From: Bugula neritina
Taxonomy: Eukaryota; Bryozoa; Gymnolaemata; Cheilostomatida; Bugulidae
Reading direction: 5' to 3'
DNA length: 64,000 nucleotides
NCBI GenBank assembly: GCA_964035545.1
Contig: OZ037765.1
Location: forward strand, 9,142,698-9,206,697
The stretch's first letter is position 1. Every line of letters begins with the position of its first letter. Both the position numbers and the translations under genes were made by a program. Of this stretch, positions 47,198-61,715 are shown one piece after another. A model generated the notes under the pieces. The model was given only the letters and a program-made list of their open reading frames with translations. It did no database searches and had not been told where the DNA came from.

Positions 47198-50036
47198 GTG
47201 AGATATTATTTTTCATATTGATATTCATACAACTGTTCATGTTGTGTAAGTACTTTTACGTAGTTATTATTACTAATTTAGTAATGATAATATGAATATG
47301 ATAATATTAATGGTTATCAAATAATATCAATATAAATATGATTATCAATAAGTATAATATTAATATGAATATGCATAGTGATAGTGATACAGGTTGAGGT
47401 ACACTATCACTATGACTATTACTACTTTAACTTATTAATGTTGCTATTAATATTAGCCTAATATTAGTATTATTTTAATATACACTTACAATAAAAAGTA
47501 GTAATGAAGTCTAGAAGTAAAACTAGGTGTAATACTTATAACGAAAACTTATAAGGAATGCCTCTTAACATCGCATCCCTTGACTTGCTTCAAGTTCACT
47601 GTAAGGTCATGGCTCAGGTTCAAAGATGCAATCATGTATGATCTGAAAGACTTCCAACACTAGACTTGCTGCTTGGACTATTCTCTTTAACAACCGATAC
47701 ATAAGCTAGAGATCCGAACTGCATGCTGGCCATTGCTATTTTACTTATACAAATTTAGAGAAGCTACGACAAAAACTTGCCGCAAATCAAATGTTATTAT
47801 CCTTGCTAAGTCAATTTATTTAATTGTGCAAGTTACCTTTAATAAACTAGTCTTAATTACTCCTGTCAGTAAACGCTTTAGTCAGCACGTGCTGAAGTTT
47901 GTGATGATTGGTGTCGTGTAACTTGAACTCAGCTTTGCTTGTTATGCCCAGATAAAAAGTTTGCTTGCAGCTCAAATGGGAAAAATTGAGTTAGTAGCTC
48001 TATTTCTAGGTATATTATTTATTTATGATAAATTAATTATAGATAACTGAGTAATGAGAGTAACTATGTAAAAATGTGGTAATTTAGTGATATGAATATA
48101 TGTAATAAGTTCTTATATTATGACAGTTATACTAAAATTGTTTTTAGCTAATACAGTTGTTAATATTCTTTGAGCAATAAATGTCATTCTGTTTCATTTA
48201 TTTACTGTAAAAATAGCAGGTTTTTACTATGGTGTTGAGTAAAGCACTTACCATGTACAATGTTTATAAGTCAACTCATTCTTATTACTATTTTTTCAAC
48301 ATTTTGGTATAGTGATTACTTTTTGCCTTTTAATGCAGGCTCAAATGTTGTTTGCTAAAACATTTATTATGATACACTCTGCTTCATCGATGCTAAATAA
48401 AAATTGTTCTGCTTAAATTATAATAAATATTGTTACAATGTGTTTAATTCTATGGGCTTTAATTTAGAAATTGACACACAGTAGACTGTAATTATAATAT
48501 ATTGAGTGTTAGGAGAATTCAACACTGCCACGTCTATGTTGTAATAATGTCTTGTTATCTGTTCTGTAGGGCGAACTTGTGAGCAAGTTGAAAGCTGACA
48601 ATGCTGATGCCGTTGCTATTAAAGCTGCTGTCACAGATTTGAAGGCTCGCATCAAGGCTTTAGAACTGAAGGCAAGTCTGTGCTTTATTTTGTGAAAGAA
48701 TAAACATTTCAATAAAGAAATATCTAAGAAATAAACATGAGATGGAAAATTCAAATTTGAAAGTATCGCAGTTCTGCTCACATATCAGCATTTTCTTGCA
48801 AACCACTGCCTCGGTTGTTGATGACATAATATTTCATTCAAATTGCCGACAGGGAGTTATTTGTCTTAATGTTGTGTAACACAGTAATTAAAATTGACAA
48901 AAATGAATAAAATTGAGATTTAGCTGTCAGTATTGAGAGTTGTGCTCCTTATTATTCCATTGATCTTTATTTTAGACAATTTTAGTACAGAGATGTGTAT
49001 GTTTGTATGTTTATGTTTACAGTGTGATAGCTTCTCATTTGATATAAAGTGTTTTTAATGTAATTTAGAAGCAAATTTATTTTACGTGTAAATTTTCGTT
49101 TAGGAACTTGAATTTGAGCCAAAAGAAGAGAAGTTTGATAGGCTGAAGATGGAAGATCTGCTAAAGCAGAAGTTCTTTTATGACATTGCTTTCTCCATAT
49201 ATGGAGGTAGGGTGTATGATTTTGTATTGTCAGTATTTTATTCTTCGTAAGCTCAAATGGAGTGTAAAAAATTATTTGCAAAATTATAAATGGAATAGTA
49301 AAAATAATACCCTCATTTAAGCTAATGTGTTGGAGTTATCAATCTGTTATTTTATGTAAGACATGAATAGATAACTCTTAAAAGTTTATTTAATATAAGT
49401 AATGAATCATTTAACATTGCCTAACTTGTATGTCATAAACTTAGATTTTGTAGTAAAGTTTATGTTTTTCAGGCATTGCTGGCCAGTACGACTTTGGCCC
49501 TATGGGATGTGCCCTCAAAACTAATATAATAAATGAATGGCGCAAGTTCTTTGTGCTGGAAGAAAACATGCTAGAAGTAGACACTAGCTGCCTGACCCCT
49601 GAACCTGTACTAGTGTGCGTAGCTGACCTTATAAGAACATATTTAACCTACCTTAAACCTTAATACTGTAGTTACAGTGCCACAACACATATGAATATAT
49701 TATATCACTTTTATTTACAGGTGGAAAAAGAGGCATGACTCATCTCTGACATTATAACATTATTATGCTATTATAGTGTTAATAGGTTGTTTTTTATAAT
49801 TGATGTGATTTAATCAAAGGCAATCTGTTTTCCATACTGCTTTACTATGAAGGTCACTTCCAGAAGGAATGAATTTACAAGACTGAATACATGAATAAAA
49901 CGTTGTAAGTTCTGTATTCTACAGGGCATCTGGGCATGTGGAGAAGTTTGCTGATTACATGGTCAAAGATTTGAAAAATGGAGAATGCTTTCGAGTTGAT
50001 CATTTACTTGAATGTACGTTGGTTTTCCTCTACTCG

Positions 50037-50109
<73 letters not shown>

Positions 50110-53100
50110 CTTCATGTTATTATATTTACACATTTTGTTATGTGTGCAACACTTGCTATAGATAACGCCATCAGCATCTAAACATTACTACACATTGAAC
50201 TCCTCTGGTATGTTATTCCTTGTTCACAAAGTACACTGTGCATATCTTCTCATCAGCTTCTTGTCATGTAATTATTTGACTCAACTGTTTCATTACTGCT
50301 GAGATATGTGGCCGATACTCTTTTTATAGATAAATTTACTACAATTTTAAATGTAGTTCAAGATATTTTGAATCTATGTGGAGTGCCAAATGACGGTGAT
50401 GTAAAGGAATGCAAACTATAAACTGATTTGAAGCGATATTTTAATCCCCTGACTAGCTCATTTGCCAATTCTGTAATAATCTCTACTTTGAAGTTCTTGT
50501 AATACCCCTATAATAATATACTCTTTCTTTGCTGGGTTTGCTCTGAGAGTTGATTATGTATTAGCCACTGAAGATATATATAATAGATTTACATGATGGA
50601 GGATACGGCTGGGATAAAAGTGTTGGCACGGGATCCTTATTTTATACAACTCATCATCGGTGTTGATGGTTCACAGGAATAAATGACATTGTATGCATGT
50701 CATCTGGTATATTGTAGCTTTATTGGAGAAGTTTATTGCTGGCACCAAAAATCAAGCAGAGATTGCTGAGGCACAGCAATTTATAAACCAGGTACTTGTT
50801 TTTTTGCCGATGATTTCAACACAAAATGTAGGCAACCGTACTCAAAATCATCCACATTTAACTCGTTTAGCAGCACACATTCTTTGCTGTTTCCTTCTAT
50901 ACATTGAATATTTCGTCGAGTTCGCTGTATTTTTGGAATCGTTTCTGTAAGTCCTATCAATTATTTTGCCTATAAATGTTGAAGTTATGACTCACTTGAT
51001 GTTAATTTTATCATAAATGATGTTTTGTTATCAAAAATATGTAAAAGTAGATAATTTGTTATCACATGTGCCTGTGTTTTAGTTGGATAATATGACTAAG
51101 GACGATTTCCAACAAGTTATAACTAAATACAATTTCAAGTCTCCTCTCACTGGCAATGATCTGAGTGAGCCAATAGAGTTCAACCTTATGTTCTCTACGT
51201 CCATTGGACCTGCTGGTACAGTCAAAGGGTAGGACTTGTCCCCACTATGTCAACCTTCAGCTACGAAATATACTTCACCAGTTACTAATACGAATACATT
51301 GTATTTACTTGAAGAAAATTGTTTATTTAAATCACATCATTATGTTGATCATTGTCAAACTTTTTTAGATTAATGGTAAACCTCAATCATGCACCAGTTC
51401 CTATTGAAGCAGCTATGTAATGTTTTGTGTCCATTGCAGGTTCCTTCGCCCTGAAACTGCTCAGGGTATATTTGTCAACTTCAAGAGACTTCTTGAATTC
51501 AATGGCGGAAAACTGCCGTTCGCTGGTGCCCAGATTGGTAAAGCATTCAGGAATGAAATTTCTCCTCGATCTGGCTTAATCAGAGTGAGGTAAATTCATT
51601 GCGCCCATCGCCAAATAAACTAAACATTCCTCCACATTGCAATGTGAATGTTAAAGTAATTCTTTTACTACAATTGTATGTACTTCAGTTTTCATGTGTA
51701 TGTTTATGACAAAACATAAGCCAATATTTGTGACAACAGCTTTTGTAGCGGCCATTTCCCTGTTATAGTTATTCCAATTTAATATTTTATAAATCTTTTA
51801 ATATTTCAATATGCTATAGAGAGTTTGAAATGGCCGAGATTGAGCACTTTGTTGACCCGAATGACAAGAGCCACCCTAAGTTTGCCAGCCTAGCCGACAC
51901 TGAACTTCCTCTCTTGTCGGCATGTAACCAAATGGCAGGCAAACCTCTTGTAAAGCTCTCTGTTGGCAAAGCTGTTCAGCAGGTTAGATAACTCCCACAG
52001 TATATATGTAATATTTAGATCGAAGTGAGAAATCTACTTTTTTTCAAGTTTTTGTCCAATCATGTTTTGGTTATCAATTAATGTGCAGGTGTTCACCCAT
52101 TTTGAATTAAGAGCAACGTATAGAGCCTCTCTCTCTCGCACTGCAGTACTTGTATATAGAACAAAGCAGCTGGTTTAGGTTGAACACTCTGTTCCAAATT
52201 AGATAGTTTTATTTTCTAAATTTTCAATAGCTTTGCATTTATGTGAACATTAAAAAGGGCTTAGCCCCCCAACCCTCTGATGCTCATGTTTTATAGGGAC
52301 TGATTGCCAACGAAACTCTGGGGTATTTCATGACGAGAACATACTTGTTCTTCCAACACATTGGCATTGACATGTCCAAAGTGAGATTTCGGCAGCATAT
52401 GAGCAACGAGATGGCTCACTACGCCTGCGACTGCTGGGATGCCGAGTGTAAAACTTCCTACGTGAGTATTTACTGAGCCGCCGGGCTACCACACCTTCAT
52501 TTTACTTGAACTTATTTTTGGTGCTAAAGTTGGGGGTTATCAATTCTCTCCTGTCAATTTTTTCTTTCAAAGTTACCACCTTTCAAAAATGTTGTGGAAA
52601 TGAAAAACATGATGTAATCGTTTTTCCAATCATTTCTTTCCCAAAGCTTCAAAAATTTTCATGTTATTATACTCGACGCTTTGATGTGAAACCATTTAAC
52701 CTTTCATCATAAAGATGTAATTATTATTTATTATGTATTATATATTGTCTTAATTCTGTTTCATGTTATAATGTACCAAAGACCAGTGGTTGAAGCTGAG
52801 ATAAGTAGACTAAAGTCTATGGTTATTTAGAGATATAGAAGAGCCTAACACTTCCCTGGTATTCAAATTAATCTCCCCTCTGTTCGTACCTCAGTGTACT
52901 GACACTCTGACCACAGATCTGATGTCGCTGATTCTCGTCTGGAAAATCAGATATATTGTTTTCAAGTTTGCGATGGTTTAAACATGTAGCCTTGTCATTT
53001 GAACGGTGTTTGTGTGGATATATCCTGTCATCTTCCCAACAATTCTGGAAATTTGATAAGCGTCAGGTTTCTGTGGGATGTTGACAAGGTACAGATAGGT

Positions 53101-56100
53101 TCAGTGGTTTACATTTCTGTCAGCCATGCTGTCACCCACGCTGTCAACAGGGCCACAAGTTTTAATGAGAAGACTATGCTGAATAACAGAATGCCACTTA
53201 CTTTTCCGTCTCTTAGTCCCAGTCCAGTATTCGCATGTTTCCTTTCTTTTCATCAGTACTTATACCTGAAAATTACACCTGTGGGGGAAATCCCTTTTTT
53301 TGCTCAAAACTTCTCTCTTCACCTCTGTGATATGTTAAGCGCTCTTTATTGTATTCTGCATTCTCTGTTCAGATTAAACTCTCGCAGCTTGACGTGTATT
53401 GGCTTAATCCAATAAAAAAACTCAGGTAAAACTTATTTTTGATTGCAGTTTGATTATTTTTCACCGTAGACTACCTGTTGACACCATCACTGGTATGTAT
53501 TGTAGTCGGGATTTACCTCAGATGTTGGTTTGCCAATGTCTAACATCCAACATGCCTGTGTTTTAGGGATGGATTGAGTGTGTGGGACACGCCGATCGCT
53601 CAGCCTATGACTTGACCAGACACACCGAGTCTACAAATGTTAAACTTGTCGCTGAGAAGAAGCTTGCCGAGCCCAAGACTCTACAGGTTAGAGTATACAG
53701 CTCTGACTAGAAAACTGTACATTGGTTATGACTGCATGGATTATACTTTATTAGTTTTATTGTTATTGCTGATTAGTTTGAACCGGACAAAAGATACAAC
53801 ATGTATTGGTGTAAATGATTCATGATAAAGTTGTTGGTGAATAAGTTGCTTTCCTAATCTGAATTACATCTTGTTTGTGTATTTATGTCGGCAATCAAGT
53901 TGACTCTATATTGACTGTAGCTTTCGGTTACTGTAAATATTTTCCTATTAATTGGAAACTAATTGTATCATTGGGAAGCTTGAGATTCACTGATTCCGTC
54001 AATACAATAATATTTTTTTCAAACTTAAAGTAGAATAAGTTCTAATTCCTAGCAGCTGTTCCCCTTATTCAACAATGGACGGTGTTAAAAATATTATGTG
54101 ATGTTGCTCAAAATATTTAAGATTCTTTTGCTCTTTCTTTTCGTAAAATTTGTTTTTTTAAGCCCATATTTTCATGCTATGTGTGCTCAGTGAATCTCAA
54201 GCCTTTCTGGGTAACAGGAAACCTTTAAGATATACACATCTACATGATTTGTTGTAGTGTTGATGGACAAGTGCTTCTAATACAGCAACACGTAAAAGTG
54301 TTGAGTTACGTACATACCTTGAATAAGTGGTGTAGCTTTCATACACCTTGATTGTATATATTGCATATTCAGATAAAGTTACTCAGTAAGTGCTAGCCGT
54401 TATAGTAAACCGCTGTTGTTACTTTTGTTTCTTTACTAACAGGTTGTGGAGTGTCTTCCAAACAAGGCAAAGGTTGGTAAAGTTTTCAAACAGGATGCCA
54501 AAGCCATTACCACTCATCTCAGTCAACTCTCTAATAGCCAAGCCTTAGAGCTGAACGAAAAGCTGCAGGCCAACAGGTATCTCTCTAAGAAACTCTGGCT
54601 AAATTATAATATAAACACTTTATACACTTATATGTTATCTTTCATTTCAACTCTTCACTTTTTAGTAAACTCTAACCCAGGTTTTGAGACTTGCTCATTT
54701 CATACATATTATTTTTGAACTGTAACATAAAGCTATTTCGGTGTATCACAGGAATTCCATAAAGCAGAGCTACGAGTACAAGTACTGGCTGTATATCTCT
54801 TTGTAGCTAGTGATAAGTTCTAATTACTTAGTCTTGAGCTTCTGTCTCATTGCTGACAAAAACTTCCCTGTCTGATTATATTGACCTGATCATTTGCTGA
54901 TCGTAGTCAGTTTAGATCAACTAATTATCATCAATCTACTTTATAAGCTCTAAGTGTCAGAGAAAATTTAAATTTTCAAAATTTATTGGTAAAAAATAAT
55001 CAGTTTTTATCATTTAAAGTAATCGTTAACGATGGCAAGCACATAGCTTATTAATCTTAGAACAATTTTCCTTCGCCACTTCAAGTTTTTTGTCAGCTTT
55101 AGAATATTTAAAGGTTTTTTGTGTACGAAATCACTTTGACCTCAACTGCTTAGCAAAGTAAAGTGTCCTGTTTTGGAATCTGCACCGTAGCTACCTCGTC
55201 ATATTCAGATAGTTTTTACTCTCTACTTACTGTATTTATTATTTTAGTCTAGTAAATATCTAGATAAGCTGGGTTTATTCTTCTTAAAAATCTTACCTAT
55301 TCAAGGCTTAACAATTGGCCAATAGATTTATTATATAATATATTACAGTGTATATTATAACATTTTATTGGTTTTGACAAGGGGAAATATTGCCGAGTAA
55401 TTGATTTATTCCATGTACATAATTGAAAGTGTTAATTAATAACTGGTAGACGCACATATATCATAGTTATACTTATAATTTGCTCCATTCCTTAAACAAC
55501 AATGGGATAAAATTCAATTATTTATCTCCTAGTTTGAGTAATGAGGTAATGTTCAATTATATGACATTAATTTTTAAAATGAACTTTGGAACCATGTATA
55601 AGTGTATGTTTCTAATTTTATATTGCAAATTAAAATAATGAGACATGATATTTTTTATAGGTAATGTTGTTCAGTTATACAATATATATATTCCTAATCT
55701 TGTTTGTTAAGTCAACTGAAGTAACTTTGCCAGTTTTTCTAATGTTTATAATCCATTTTGATGTTTTATTCATATAACTTAATTAACTTGATATGCATTG
55801 TAGTGTTGGATAGTGAAGCACATCAAGTGTAGATCTCTATTTAGATAGCAATATATTCATAAGTAAGTAGCGTACATGGCCATTACTGTTGGTATTGTTT
55901 AGTTCTGTCTCCCTGAATATAAATGGAAAAGAGTTGGAGCTGACGAGTGACATGGTGACGGTGAAGCAGTACGAGAAGACGGTACACGTGGAGGAGTATA
56001 TCCCTTCAGTTATTGAGCCGTCTTTCGGTATTGGCCGAGTCATGTACTCTCTGTTTGAGGTCAGTTGTGTAGCATGTTGCTCTCCTGTATGTTTTTATAA

Positions 56101-59100
56101 AAAAATCCTAGTTCTACATAAGTGTTGTTGAAAATAAAAAGGTGGTGGTAAGGTGGCTTAAGGTTATAACTGGCTACAAGGGTGTGTTGGCTCTAGCACT
56201 TCATATCTACAGTAAGATAGTTCAACATTAATATTCCTGTTAATTCTTTTAACCTTTGCTCATATACATGGCTAGCTAATCAACTCATGTCTTACTTCAA
56301 AGTGTTACATATCTGCTGTCATTTATATTAATCATAATTAAATGCATCTAGTTGAAAAGTTTGTTAAGGCCTAAGCTAAATGTAGACTTGTTCTGTGAAC
56401 ATTAATATTCTCTTTTACTACTTCTGCCATGTACTGTCTTTCATCTTGACTCTAATACTTCTTTCTGTGTTGTGTAATAGATATTATCATTATTTATTTG
56501 ATATAATACCGTCTTGATTGTTTTAAGATTTTAATGAACTAGGTATGTTGTAACATTTCTTGTATGTTTGCTTGTTATTATGGTTGCTTGTGCTATCAGG
56601 TAGATTTATGGAAGTTTTAAGTTGAAATTAATTTCAGAGGTTTTTTTATTTAATCTACACTTGCTTCTTAGTAATTAGTGGCAGACATTGTGCAATCATC
56701 TTGTAGTCTAAATGCACTTGTCAAACGTAATATTATGTGGAGATTATTCAATATCACAGCCAAATGTTGAATACATTACTTAAATATATCTCAATTACCA
56801 TAATAGAATATCCTAAGTGGCTAGTTTTTAATTATTCTTAAAAGGTATTCTGGGGTGATGCAGTGTACTAATATATAAAATAAAGCAAACTTATGTGCAT
56901 TTTTACGAGTATACAGGTTAATACTCACACCAATTGCATCTTTCAAATTGTTCATTGTTTTGTGACACTTGCCGTAATACTCCATAGCCTTGAGTGTACT
57001 CTGGTGGTGAGATAAATACTAATGCAAAATAATTACATTGCGGAATTGTTAGATGTATGCTTTGTTTGCAAAAATGAAACTTACCATTATACTCCTTACA
57101 ATCAAAAACATAATTTGCAATAAGTGTAGGCATATGGGTAGTTATTTATATTTTACTGGAATTTTACTCCAATGTACTGTGTTAACACACATTGCATCAT
57201 TTAACCAATTTTTAGACTTCGTGTCATTGCAGTGATTTTGCTTTTTTGACTACTTTGAAAATTTGAATTTATAAATTGTTTTTAAAGCAAATCATTTCAG
57301 CCAACACAGTATTATATGTTCATGTCTATAGGTCTGATATCATATTATAAGGTTTGTCTCTTCAATAAATGTTACAATGAGAACTCATACTTAGAGCTCT
57401 GTTAATGTCATCACTGCTTGTAGTCGCAATCACATTACATATTTTTACTTGTTATCTGTCAATCCCAGGCAATCATTTTTCTGCTATAACTATTGAAGTA
57501 AATTGTTTTAGCAGCCGACTTGGAATATTTCTATGTAATGTTTTTTGTAGTTTTCTTTTGCCAATTTTGAAAATTACTCAAGTATTTCCACATAATGGTG
57601 CTCGTAACAAGTATTTCAATTTTAATGTTTAGCTTTTATCATATTCTTTTTTTCCATTTCAATTTATTGTAATCTGAACTTTACATAAACTGTATTACTA
57701 GTATAGTAATTGTTGGTAATATTTTTTAACCGAAATTCCTGCTAAGGTTGAATTGAGCCATTGCTTATTGATAATATTTGTTTAAAATTTGTATTTTCAG
57801 ATCAATTTTTTATCGAAAATGACGTTTTGTGACTACCAAAGCTACTCTAAAATATTACCTTATTTATAACAACTAGTTCTAATATATAATTGATGATTAT
57901 TCTGAAATAAAAATTGTTAAAATTTAATGTTCCTGCTATGTTCTGTTTATTATCAATAAATAATTTTTGTTGAAAGTGCTATTTTACTTGTTGTTCTTAA
58001 ATATATGCCACCTTTAGACATGAGTTAATAATCCGGGTTTGAGCAACCCATGTGTATGTTTCCACTTTTTGCCTCTTTATATTTATTTATTTTGCCTTGT
58101 AGCATTCTTTTAACGAGAGAGACGGAGATGAACAAAGGACATATCTAAGTTTACCTGCATCAGTGGCTCCTTACAAGTGCAGTGTGTTGCCCTTGAGTAA
58201 CAACCCCGAGTTTGCTCCATTTACTAAGCAAATTGGTGAGAGTCATATTAATATTGTCTTCTCCCAACATCGCTATGTGGGTAATATAACATGCAAGATG
58301 ATAAGCTACAAGAGAAAGCAGCGTATAGCCAGGTGGTGAGGTTGGGGTGTTTGTTTCAGTGCACTCTCATGCTTTTAGGTACTCTGCAACTATTTATTAG
58401 CTACTCATAATTTTTCTGTGATGTTGGATTTGAGCAAGATGAGTTAATGACGATGCAGAGGTAACTCTAATCCAACATCAATGAGATTTTTTAAGAAAGC
58501 CTTGGATTAGGAATTAGAGCAATAATATTTCTAGGACTTGAGTTTAAAAGTCAATTTGTCTACACAATAGAATTGCTAAACACATGATTTAAGTTATTTC
58601 ATTATCCAGTGCCAAGGTTTTCTGATCTATTTCTAATGATGAATTATTAAATTTCACAGGTATACAAGTTATTGTGTTAGAGCTCATTTGTAAAGTATTT
58701 TGTCTACATTGCGGGTTGTCAGAGGGGATCCTCATGTCATGAGTATAATTATGCGGTGGCTAATGACAGATTTATACTGGCAATACTAGGCTTTGCATTC
58801 GCTGCGGAAGCAGGTGTAACTTTTTTCAACTTCAAATCCTTCACACTGGATTCTTTTATATGTTTCATTTTGTGTTGTAAATAATTCCACATTAACTGAT
58901 AAAAGGCCAAACATCAACTTTTAATATAATAGACTGGTATTCTGCGTGTAGCTGACGGTTTGAGGAGACTGAACGTGTCCCACAAAGTAGATGAAAGTAG
59001 TGGTTCTATTGGCCGAAGATATGCAAGAACAGATCAAATAGCAATTCCATTTGCTATAACAATTGACTTTGACACGCTGGCACAGCCTCACACCGTTACA

Positions 59101-60415
59101 CTCCGGGAAAGAGATTCGCTCTCACAAGTTCGAGCTCCTGTAGGTTTACTTTAACTTATGTATGATGGAAGGTTTTTGTGCAAAAGCAAAACTGAACCAT
59201 ATTTATTCTGTAAATTCAATGTTTGGCAATTGCTTAAAAGGAAATTGTTTGCATAATTTGAAACTCTTGAAAATGTTTTAATGTCTATGAATAAGCTAAT
59301 AGGGTGGTACTCTGAGTTGAAATGACTGCTGGAAATGTAATTGCTGCTAGCAGAGCATCTATAAATAATGGCATGTGATATGAAACTGTATTGGAACCTA
59401 AAGTTGGCCCAACCTAATGTAATCATACATCTTGTGCTAATGTTTATTACATTATGTCATCACTCAGCCTAATTCTATGTCATATTATCTAGAAGCATTG
59501 GCCACAGCTTATCACTGCTGATGTCTATCTCCACCATTAAAACCATCTACTGTTTCTTCTAACATGTGAAGATGTTGGTCTCCCATAACTGTGTTTGAAC
59601 ATTGGCCGGCCTGCTTAGCGTTTTATCTTGTCTAGTGGCCAACCAAATTATTTACTAACAAACTATAATATTACTGTTCCATTTGAAAAGCTGCAGATAT
59701 GAGCAATTTAGGCTTCAGTTTCTTAATAAGAACCCTTAGATTTATGGTGTACCGCTGACAGCTACAGGTCTTGTTAGTCATAAATTTAAAAGCACTTAAA
59801 AATTAATTTTGCAATTATATCTGCTTTAGTATAATAAGCATCTGATAAAAATTCCACCTATGCACCAAACATCGTCTTAAGACACACATGAAACTATAAA
59901 CAGGTGTGCCTGCCAAGTCAGAATAGACTAATGTTTAATTGATATAAGGTGGTATTAACAGGGAATTAATCTTTCCAGGTATGACAGAAAAGCATTTTTC
60001 CATCATGGAGAATAAAAATGCATATTTCTTTTGCATTGGTGGGCCATCATATATGTTGGAATGGAAATATTAAAAATGAATTAGTCTGTGTCTGTAGTTA
60101 TTTTAAACGTTTTTATGCCCAATGGCTGCCCTAGGGAGGCATGGCAATCAGTGAGATTTGCTTGTGTCTAGCTTGGTCAACATGGAGGTGTATTCGTTCA
60201 CCAGTCAATGGCGGTGAGGAACCATTAACTTCTAAGAAGCAGTCAGTGTAAGTCACATGTACAAATCTAAATGTCTTCATTTTTTAACCTGGCTTTTGTT
60301 TTGCCAGGTGGACCAAATACCAAATGTAGTAGAATCTCTTGCCAATGGATCTCTTTTGTGGAGTGAAGTCATGGAGCGATATCCAAAATTTGAGCAACAA
60401 CAAGCTGCTAAGTAG
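46775..60415 (+). CDS. GARS1: Glycyl-tRNA synthetase (mitochondrial and cytosolic forms), 16 coding exons
   Basis: Predicted 798 aa from ATG 46775, or 677 aa from ATG 47138 (human 739 and 685). Exons: 46775-47197, 48570-48671, 49104-49206, 49473-49614, 49925-50013, 50718-50791, 51083-51228, 51440-51589, 51820-51982, 52297-52461, 53567-53686, 54443-54576, 55903-56059, 58103-58235, 58952-59139, 60308-60415; phases agree. It charges tRNA-Gly with glycine. Domains in order: an Arg-rich leader, a WHEP helix-turn-helix (exons 1-2), the class II core with [18 protein letters not shown] and motif 2 [10 protein letters not shown], motif 3 [11 protein letters not shown], and an anticodon-binding domain with [11 protein letters not shown]. 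As in other animals, one gene probably supplies both compartments through alternative starts. The human C-terminal extension is shorter here. AATAAA lies at 60688-60693. Confidence 0.97.
48672..49103 (+). other. GARS1: GC-AG intron in the glycyl-tRNA synthetase gene
   Basis: Exon 2 must end after AAG at 48671 to keep the frame into exon 3 (49104, GAACTTGAA). The donor is AAG|gcaagt, the classic GC-donor consensus, and the acceptor is tttag. The nearest GT (48676) would shift the frame. GC-AG introns are a minor class and sometimes alternatively spliced. Confidence 0.85.
50042..50109. repeat. (TA)n microsatellite in glycyl-tRNA synthetase intron 5
   Basis: About 68 bases of TA dinucleotides with one G interruption at 50100, starting about 30 bases after the exon 5 donor. 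Confidence 0.95.
56060..58102 (+). other. Glycyl-tRNA synthetase intron 13; nothing further seen
   Basis: 2.0 kb between a good donor (GAG|gtcagt) and acceptor (ccttgtag). No conserved exon or repeat is recognised. Confidence 0.6.
58419..58480. repeat. Short inverted repeat in glycyl-tRNA synthetase intron 14
   Basis: TGATGTTGGATT (58419-58430) and AATCCAACATCA (58469-58480) are perfect inverses, extended by about four bases inward with one mismatch, around a loop of about 30 bases. Confidence 0.45.
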
Positions 60416-61715
60416 AGCATCTGGAACTAGAACCTGTTCCAGTACAAAAGGTTGAAGTTGACTCACTGCTACTCTGTAATATCTTATAGATACACAGGGT
60501 CATGGGAAAGCCAAACTCTTTTGGAGTATTTGATTTTATACTAGTCACGTACTTTTTCATATTTATAATAATTGGATGTTGTAACTATTCAAGTTTGTGT
60601 CAAGTATGAATACTCTAGTAGAATTTTATTTTGCTTGTGGAGATGGCCGTAAGTCAGGGTGGTCATTTTTTACTTAGAATATTCAAGAATAAAAAGCCTT
60701 CCAACTGTTTAATAAGAACAAGCCTCTCAGATGTAATGACTCAAATAGCGCAAGGAACAATATTCATATCAGTAAAACCGACACAAGTAAAAGGCAAGAG
60801 TTGAGTTGATCAAGAATACTTTTTTATTATGCATGAACAACAGTAGAACATTTAATATTTTTTGTTCTAGTAGTAACATTACTAATTGATAAACAATAGT
60901 AATTATTTATTAACAACAGAAATTGGCAATATATTATGACTCATGGATGTAGAATACTAATTATGACTAAATTGCAGTGGCTGGTAGCCTAGAAATAAAC
61001 ATAAAGATTGTCAAAGCAAATCTTTGGATAAAAAAGAAGTTTGTGAATACTATTAATGACAGGTTTTTGATTGCCTTGGTTTGAAAAATGTGATCAACAG
61101 TTTTTGAAGCACCACAATAATCAGCTGTATATGCCTTCAGTTAAAATACTATAGAATCTAAATAGCTAAGTACACATATAAGTACATGAAGTTACAGGTA
61201 CAAAAAAATAAAAAGTTACAACCAGAATTTGCGAATACACTACGTAGATACATACAGATAGGTAAATGCTTTTTGGTATGACTAGAAGACCTCACTGCCT
61301 TGTGCACCAAACATACATTGAAACATAAAATGCTATTTTCTATACAAGTGTTATGGAAGACTTGATTTTGTTTATGACTACAGAGAAATCAAGAGACCAA
61401 AAAATAATCTCAGGATGGTAAACCTAAACAGTAATACAATATTTACCCTTTATAACAATATTTACATAAAGAAAAATTTGTTCGACCTTGTAAATTTCGA
61501 ATTTGCTGGAATAGCTCAGTACGCCACAATGTCCCCAACTATTGTATATATAATAATTAAGATGAAACAAAAAATATTGACAATTAGATTAAATAATACA
61601 TATACTTATTAAAAATGTAGAAAGTCCGGGAGATAGAGAATTAACTTAGATAAAATTTACACAAATAAGGCCTAATTATTATGCTTAAGATGTGAAACTC
61701 TTGTGAGCCAACACT
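60416..61715. other. Tail-to-tail interval between glycyl-tRNA synthetase and ZEB genes
   Basis: It holds both 3' untranslated regions. On the minus strand a candidate AATAAA for the ZEB gene is at 60828-60823, which would give a 3' UTR of roughly 0.9 kb and leave only about 100 bases between the two transcripts. No coding exon is seen. Confidence 0.5.
60688..60693 (+). terminator. Polyadenylation signal candidate for glycyl-tRNA synthetase
   Basis: AATAAA about 270 bases after the stop codon, the first canonical signal downstream. Confidence 0.5.

Noticed and set aside
52999-53415. 138-codon plus-strand open frame within glycyl-tRNA synthetase intron 10
   Set aside because: No recognisable domain, low-complexity composition, and it lies wholly between two exons that join in phase; probably chance.
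59140-59154. Short extension of glycyl-tRNA synthetase exon 15 to a nearby TAA
   Set aside because: It is the start of an intron with a good donor, and exon 16 supplies the conserved C terminus; at most a minor retained-intron form.
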